A stretch of DNA of 64,000 nt, from contig NC_005363.1 of the NCBI RefSeq assembly GCF_000196175.1, positions 1,178,001 to 1,242,000 on the forward strand, written 5' to 3'. The notes beneath the pieces were generated by a model. That model was not told the origin of the DNA. It made no database searches and was given only the letters and a program-made list of their open reading frames with translations. This document shows positions 59,945 through 64,000 of this stretch, one piece after another. A program made the position numbers and the translations under genes. Source of the stretch: Bdellovibrio bacteriovorus HD100. GTDB lineage: Bacteria > Bdellovibrionota > Bdellovibrionia > Bdellovibrionales > Bdellovibrionaceae. How positions within the stretch are numbered: the stretch's first letter is position 1; every line of letters starts with the position of its first letter.

Positions 59945-60199
59945 CTACTCTTGCAGCAGGGGCATCAGTTTGCCTTCTTCGTCCAAGGCTTTCAAATCCG
60001 TATAGCCGCCGATCAATTTGCCGTTGATCATGATGATCGGCACAGTTCTCCAGCCGGTTTCGGTTTTGATTCTTTCAATTTCTTCAGGTTTATCGGTCAG
60101 ATCCACCACGTCATAGTCGATGCCTCGGTCATCCATGAGGTGCATCGCGCGATCGCAGTAAGGACAAGGGATTTTCTTGTAGATTAATACTTTTGCCAT
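59945..60199 (-). CDS. grxC: Glutaredoxin 3-like protein
   Basis: An 84-residue glutaredoxin: MAKVLIYKKIPCPYCDRAMHLM with the CPYC active site (Cys12/Cys15), TVPIIMINGKLIGGYTDLKAL with the cis-Pro and GG-T/S-D glutathione motif. ATG 60199 gives the standard length; an upstream in-frame ATG would add an odd basic tail. It reduces disulfides with glutathione. It converges on the dihydrouridine synthase gene and is divergent from the methyltransferase gene. Confidence 0.95.
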   Translation of the reverse strand: MAKVLIYKKIPCPYCDRAMHLMDDRGIDYDVVDLTDKPEEIERIKTETGWRTVPIIMINGKLIGGYTDLKALDEEGKLMPLLQE

Positions 60200-60246
60200 A
60201 ATTCTTTTTGACATAGGTAGGTGGGGGAGACAAGGTTTCATCTAAG

Positions 60247-60903
60247 ATGAACTGCCTGCTCTGCCATTCTCCTCATTCTGCGCCCTTCAAAGTGGATAAA
60301 AAGCCAGCCCGCAGCTATTTTCATTGCGCAGAGTGTGATTTGATCTTTATGGACCCCGCAGAGCGTCTTGGGCCGCAGGAAGAAAAACAGCGCTATGATG
60401 AACACGAAAATCACAGCAGCCCTGGGTATCTGGCGTTCTTCGAACCCCTTATCAACAGCATTGAAGAACACTTCAAAGCTGCGGGTGTCATGGGTTCGTC
60501 ACTGACGTCATTGGATTTCGGTTGTGGTCCGACGGCGCTGCTTTCACAGCTTTTGAATCTGCGTGGATTTAAAACTCACGATTATGATTTGTACTATCGT
60601 CCGAATCAGGATGAGTTGCGCAAAACCTATCATCTGGTGACCAGCACGGAAGTGTGGGAGCACTTGTATAATCCTCGTACCGAAATCGAACGCATTCTGC
60701 GCCTTTTGAAGCCGGGGGGATTGCTGGGAGTGATGACTTCCGCTCACAGAGGTGAAGCGGTTTTCCATGACTGGCACTATCGCCGGGATACGACTCATGT
60801 CGTATTTTTCTCAGAGCAGACCATGAAGTGGATCGCTCAGACGTATAAAATGCAGTTGATAAAAAGCCGAAGCCCGTACTGGATTTTCCAGAAATTGTTC
60901 TAG
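60247..60903 (+). CDS. Class I SAM-dependent methyltransferase with N-terminal zinc ribbon
   Basis: A 218-residue protein. The N terminus is a zinc ribbon (MNCLLCHSPHS ... YFHCAECDLIFMDP, four cysteines), and the SAM-binding core is SLDFGCGPTALLSQLLN, then STEVWEHLYNPRTEIERILRLLKPGGLLGVMTS. This zinc-finger plus methyltransferase layout is common in O-antigen or small-molecule modification clusters, but the substrate here is unknown. ATG 60247 gives the complete ribbon. Confidence 0.88.
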   Translation: MNCLLCHSPHSAPFKVDKKPARSYFHCAECDLIFMDPAERLGPQEEKQRYDEHENHSSPGYLAFFEPLINSIEEHFKAAGVMGSSLTSLDFGCGPTALLSQLLNLRGFKTHDYDLYYRPNQDELRKTYHLVTSTEVWEHLYNPRTEIERILRLLKPGGLLGVMTSAHRGEAVFHDWHYRRDTTHVVFFSEQTMKWIAQTYKMQLIKSRSPYWIFQKLF

Positions 60904-60931
60904 CCTTAACGGGTGATACCAAACTTGCCGA

Positions 60932-60943
60932 CTCAAAATGAGA
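60932..60943. promoter_or_regulatory. CTC-N5-GAG palindrome before the 784-residue secreted protein gene
   Basis: CTC-AAAAT-GAGA, 62 bp before the chosen start. It lies in an intergenic region that also has a GGGTGATACCAA stretch (60911-60922) shared with the small RNA candidate at 2331-2342. Confidence 0.35.
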
Positions 60944-61004
60944 ATTTTTTGATCGGCTTTTGACCAAGACCCCATATTCCGAAAAGACAGGTGAGGAATA
61001 TGAG

Positions 61005-63359
61005 TTGGGTCTTCACATAATTGTCATCATCTTAACAATAGTCTGGGCTGGTCCGGGAAAAGCCGCACCCGAGGTGGCTTTGGCGATGGCTTGCATTCAG
61101 CAGTCCCACTGTTCTGATCAGGTAAAGAAACTGCAGACCCAATTGCAGTGGAACTGCGAACTTGAAGTCAAATCCCAAAACTGCGCCAAACTTTCAGAAG
61201 AGCATCCGGACTGGGCGCCACTGATGCGCAAGTGCGATCTGGCTTCGCAATGCCAGGAGCAAAAAGAATACGCACAGAAAAAAGCGCTGGCCTGTTTGCG
61301 GGGATATAAAAACGCGATGGTCGATCTGGGAATCTCTTTGAAAGACATGACCGTTTCGCTGGCGGGTCTTGTCGAGGACAGTTGGGAGTCCCTCAAGAAG
61401 AACAACCGTGAACGGGCGGCGTTCCTCAAGCAATGCAACACCTCGTTGTCCTGCAAAAAAGATCTGGTGAAAGACGATCATCGCTACAACAAACTTTCTG
61501 ATGAAGAAATCAACAAACTGCCTGCGTCGTTTTTGTATGTGCAGGCTCAGGATATGAAAGCTTACAGGTCGTCGCTGGAGCGCGTGCGCCCCAAGCCTTA
61601 TGTGCCGATTGCCGAGCGCGCTCGTGACGACACCGCAATGACCTCTGATCAGAATCAGAAGCTTGAAAACCTGATGAACATCGCCGGTTCCAAAATTAAA
61701 GAACAGTATGGCCGCTACATGTGCTACAACGCTTTGGCCCGGGAAGAGCTGGAGTGTTACGCCATCGGCACGATCGTTGATCCGACACTGCTGGCAGGCT
61801 ACTTCGTAAAAGGGGCTCGAGCCGCCACAGCCGCGGGCCGAATGATCAAGGCTGAAAAAGAGATTCAGGCTGGAACTGAAGTAGCGGTTGGGGCGGGGAA
61901 GGTTTCCCGCAGTGAACTTACCGGCCGTTACATAAGCTATTCTCCGACCAGTGTAGAGCAGAACACCGCTTGGATTGCCCGTGCTGAAAAAGGTGCGGAT
62001 ACCAACGTGACATTCCTGGATGTGGAAAACAGCCAGATGAAATATCTGAATGACATTTTAAAGGACAAAAACCTTGTGACGGGGTTGACGAATTATCACA
62101 AGGAATTGTTGTTTGATAATATCAAGGCACTGGAAGCTGCTAACCCGGGGCTGGTCATTGATAAGTACTCTGATTTCAAGTCCTCGCGTTTTGCTTTTTC
62201 AGGCAAAGTCCCCAAGGACATTGAAGAGCAGTTGGAAAAGGTTTTTGACAAAACCAATGCTGAATTCAACAAAAAGCTGAAAGAGTCAGGCGCCCTGAAG
62301 CCCGACACCAAAACAGAAGACTGGTTCCGCGCTGGCATTGGCAATTCGGCTGATGAGGCCAATATGGCGGCCCGCTACTCCCGTCAGTTGGACAAGAACG
62401 AAGTTCAGAGCTTCCGCAAGGATGGTTTGAAGACCACGATGCAACAGAAAATCAATTCCCTTGAAAAGCAACGCCAAGAGCTGCGCACGGAAGTCGCTGG
62501 CACCGGCATGGTGGATGGAAAGACTTTCGATCAGGACGTGTTTGATATCGTCCGTAAAGGCAAAGGGGATACGGCCCAGGTGCAGCAGGCCTTGAAAAAC
62601 CGCTATGCTTTAAGTGACATTTCAACCGGCACCGTCAAAAAATTGCAGTCTTATGTGACTGCGACAGATGAGTTTTCACCGGGGATTTATATCGCCAAGC
62701 GGGAGATTGCCCATCTGAATGCAGCAGATCAGGGTGGTTTGTCGGTGGACATTATCGGGCTGGGTTCAGCGAACTTAAAAGGCACGGCTGAAGCGTTGGC
62801 TTCTTCTTCCAACGTGAACCGGGCCCTGGAGACCACTCGGGCGGCAGAAAAAGCCGTCACCAAAAAATTCAATGACCAGAAAAAGCAGTTTGAGGATGTT
62901 TTGACCAAAGCCGTCCCGTCAGGGAAGTTGAAGTCTTTGTGTTCAGGGGATGACTGCGTGGCCGTGGCGGTGAAGCCTTTAAATCAGGCTGAAAAGCAGG
63001 ACATCTTAAAGGGTCTGGCTAACACCGACTACTCGGGAACCTACCGACTGGCCTTCATTCCGGATGGTGTGCGGAATGTATCGGCCCGCAACGCTTTGGC
63101 CAATCATGGAGAGTCGGTTGAAAAAATCCTGCGCCAATCCTTGGGGGCAAGGATGGAGCCACGCAAACTTAAAGGCCTGACTTTCGGTGTGGACATGCGG
63201 ACTCAGAATTTAAACGAGGGCAGTGTCAAATTGCTGATGGGTGAAGCCAAAGGCGTGACGCTGACATCCAGCGAACGCAAACAAATTCAGGAAGCCTTCA
63301 AAGAAGCCATCCAAAAATTCAACACCTCCACCTCCGCCAACTACAACGCCCTCCCATAA
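61005..63359 (+). CDS. Large hypothetical secreted protein
   Basis: Start TTG 61005 is chosen because GAGG stands 8 bp upstream and the product begins with a signal peptide (GLHIIVIILTIVWAGPGKA). The 784-residue protein has a Cys-rich N-terminal part (MACIQQSHCSDQ, WNCELEVKSQNC, SQCQEQ, CNTSLSCKKD; about 20-160). It also has a central helix/Gly region (LLAGYFVKGARAATAAGRMI) and a long helical, Lys/Gln-rich C-terminal half with Leu-Gly-Leu-like LSVDIIGLGSANLKGT. No enzymatic motif is recognised. It is probably exported to the periplasm or outside. Confidence 0.75.
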   Translation: MGLHIIVIILTIVWAGPGKAAPEVALAMACIQQSHCSDQVKKLQTQLQWNCELEVKSQNCAKLSEEHPDWAPLMRKCDLASQCQEQKEYAQKKALACLRGYKNAMVDLGISLKDMTVSLAGLVEDSWESLKKNNRERAAFLKQCNTSLSCKKDLVKDDHRYNKLSDEEINKLPASFLYVQAQDMKAYRSSLERVRPKPYVPIAERARDDTAMTSDQNQKLENLMNIAGSKIKEQYGRYMCYNALAREELECYAIGTIVDPTLLAGYFVKGARAATAAGRMIKAEKEIQAGTEVAVGAGKVSRSELTGRYISYSPTSVEQNTAWIARAEKGADTNVTFLDVENSQMKYLNDILKDKNLVTGLTNYHKELLFDNIKALEAANPGLVIDKYSDFKSSRFAFSGKVPKDIEEQLEKVFDKTNAEFNKKLKESGALKPDTKTEDWFRAGIGNSADEANMAARYSRQLDKNEVQSFRKDGLKTTMQQKINSLEKQRQELRTEVAGTGMVDGKTFDQDVFDIVRKGKGDTAQVQQALKNRYALSDISTGTVKKLQSYVTATDEFSPGIYIAKREIAHLNAADQGGLSVDIIGLGSANLKGTAEALASSSNVNRALETTRAAEKAVTKKFNDQKKQFEDVLTKAVPSGKLKSLCSGDDCVAVAVKPLNQAEKQDILKGLANTDYSGTYRLAFIPDGVRNVSARNALANHGESVEKILRQSLGARMEPRKLKGLTFGVDMRTQNLNEGSVKLLMGEAKGVTLTSSERKQIQEAFKEAIQKFNTSTSANYNALP

Positions 63360-63445
63360 AAAGGTGCCTGGTTGTTTTATCTGGCTACAGTGCAGAATCT
63401 TGTTCGAAATACATTTATCCTGCCCCCTCAGACTGAGCTATCGTA

Positions 63446-63460
63446 AAGGCCTGAGGCCTT
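63446..63460 (+). promoter_or_regulatory. Hairpin at the SD of the last gene
   Basis: AAGGCC-TGA-GGCCTT just before ATG 63462. The only SD candidate (GAGG, 63453-63456) lies partly in the loop and partly in the right arm. Confidence 0.35.
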
Positions 63461-63461
63461 G

Positions 63462-64000
63462 ATGAAAAAAATGACAGTGTTGTTCTTCCTTGCTGTTAAT
63501 ATGTTTTGCCCATTGGCATGGGCCGAGGACATCACATGGATCCGTTGGGATGATCCGCCCATTTTTATTTTTAGCGGCCCATTTAAAGGGCGGGGGCTGC
63601 TGGATAACGTAGAGAGTGAACTTCGTCGGAAGCTTCCCCAGTACACCCACAAGACCATCGAGGGCACGGTCCCCCGGGTTTTGAAAGAGGCCGAAGCCAA
63701 AGCTCCGGTGTGTAATGCGGGCTGGCTGGATACGCCGGAGTGGTCCAAGCTGTTTTATTTTTCAAGGCCGGTCTTTGTGATTCCTGCCAATGGGATTCTT
63801 CTGCCAAAAAGTCGGCTGGTGGAGGTCAGAAATCTGGCGCCCTATTCATTGCAAAAGTTCCTGGATGATAAAAAAGACTGGAAGCTCGGGGTGGGAAGAC
63901 TTTACGGCGTTGGTATTGATGATGTGCTGATTAAGAACAACTATCAGAAAAACCCGCAGGTTATCACCATCGCGACCAGCCTTCGTGTGCACAAAATGCT
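63462..64000 (+). CDS. Periplasmic solute-binding-like protein (TIGR02285-like), partial
   Basis: Begins at ATG 63462 with a signal peptide (MKKMTVLFFLAVNMFCPLAWA) and continues past the window end; 179 residues are visible. The mature part reads ITWIRWDDPPIFIFSGPFKG, RGLLDNVESELRRKLPQYTH, VPRVLKEAEAKAPVCNAGWL and FYFSRPVFVIPANG, the layout of the TIGR02285 branch of type 2 periplasmic binding proteins. Such proteins often are not tied to a transporter and may be sensory. Ligand unknown. Confidence 0.85.
   Translation, partial: MKKMTVLFFLAVNMFCPLAWAEDITWIRWDDPPIFIFSGPFKGRGLLDNVESELRRKLPQYTHKTIEGTVPRVLKEAEAKAPVCNAGWLDTPEWSKLFYFSRPVFVIPANGILLPKSRLVEVRNLAPYSLQKFLDDKKDWKLGVGRLYGVGIDDVLIKNNYQKNPQVITIATSLRVHKM

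Overview
The window looks like chromosome from a predatory deltaproteobacterium-type organism, most likely Bdellovibrio bacteriovorus or a close relative. This is inferred from moderate GC, very dense gene packing, many lipoproteins and secreted hydrolases, a short type A PutA, and a type IV pilin gene beside clpS-clpA. No rRNA, tRNA, IS element, prophage or CRISPR array was seen.

Layout. 1-8.5 kb: end of an unknown gene, a rhomboid protease, a secreted endonuclease I, a candidate structured small RNA, and a 1595-residue lipoprotein with CUB-like, Calx-beta-like and RCC1-like parts. 8.7-16.5 kb: putA, an FAH-family hydrolase with a SixA-like phosphatase, hslO (Hsp33), then a pair of palindromic elements and a phospholipase-D-like lipoprotein. 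16.7-25.7 kb: histidine kinase, a lipoprotein/single-pass protein pair faintly like TraV/TraE, NAD-type isocitrate dehydrogenase with a CofE-like enzyme, a matrixin-like lipoprotein protease, a LuxR-type regulator and a coiled-coil-Hsp20 fusion. 25.8-41.3 kb: a tandem-domain possible nuclease, several lipoproteins and secreted proteins, a lipase maturation factor, mutS2-lnt, a zinc-ribbon membrane protein, a secreted PD-(D/E)XK-like nuclease, a subtilase and a lytic transglycosylase. 41.4-46.5 kb: clpS-clpA-htpX and pilA with a TPR protein. 46.6-49.3 kb: a small accessory island with a truncated Rhs core carrying a variable tip, a probable membrane immunity protein, a HigBA-like toxin-antitoxin pair, gene remnants and a long palindrome. 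49.4-52.7 kb: dnaJ, dnaK. 52.7-56.3 kb: a sulfur module (Crp/Fnr regulator, persulfide-dioxygenase-like MBL enzyme, rhodanese, two YeeE/YedE half-proteins, TauE/SafE exporter). 56.4-64 kb: acs, a dihydrouridine synthase, glutaredoxin, a methyltransferase, a 784-residue secreted protein and the start of a periplasmic binding protein.

The strongest regulatory observation is in the sulfur module. Two copies of an 18-bp palindrome, TTATGTCC-N2-GGACATAA type, lie 32 bp apart between divergent genes. Each is centred about 41.5-42.5 bp upstream of the start predicted for one of the two promoters, the position of a class II Crp/Fnr activator. The Crp/Fnr gene next door has a matching half-site just upstream of its start codon.

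Other themes are three kinds of 120-210 bp palindromic intergenic elements placed next to gene ends or gene remnants, several hairpins that would cover a Shine-Dalgarno sequence, a pilA terminator lying inside the next gene, and a TCTC-N5-GAGA motif near the 5' ends of several envelope or secretion genes. All positions, motifs and foldings were read by eye. Family names come from recognised motifs, not from database searches.
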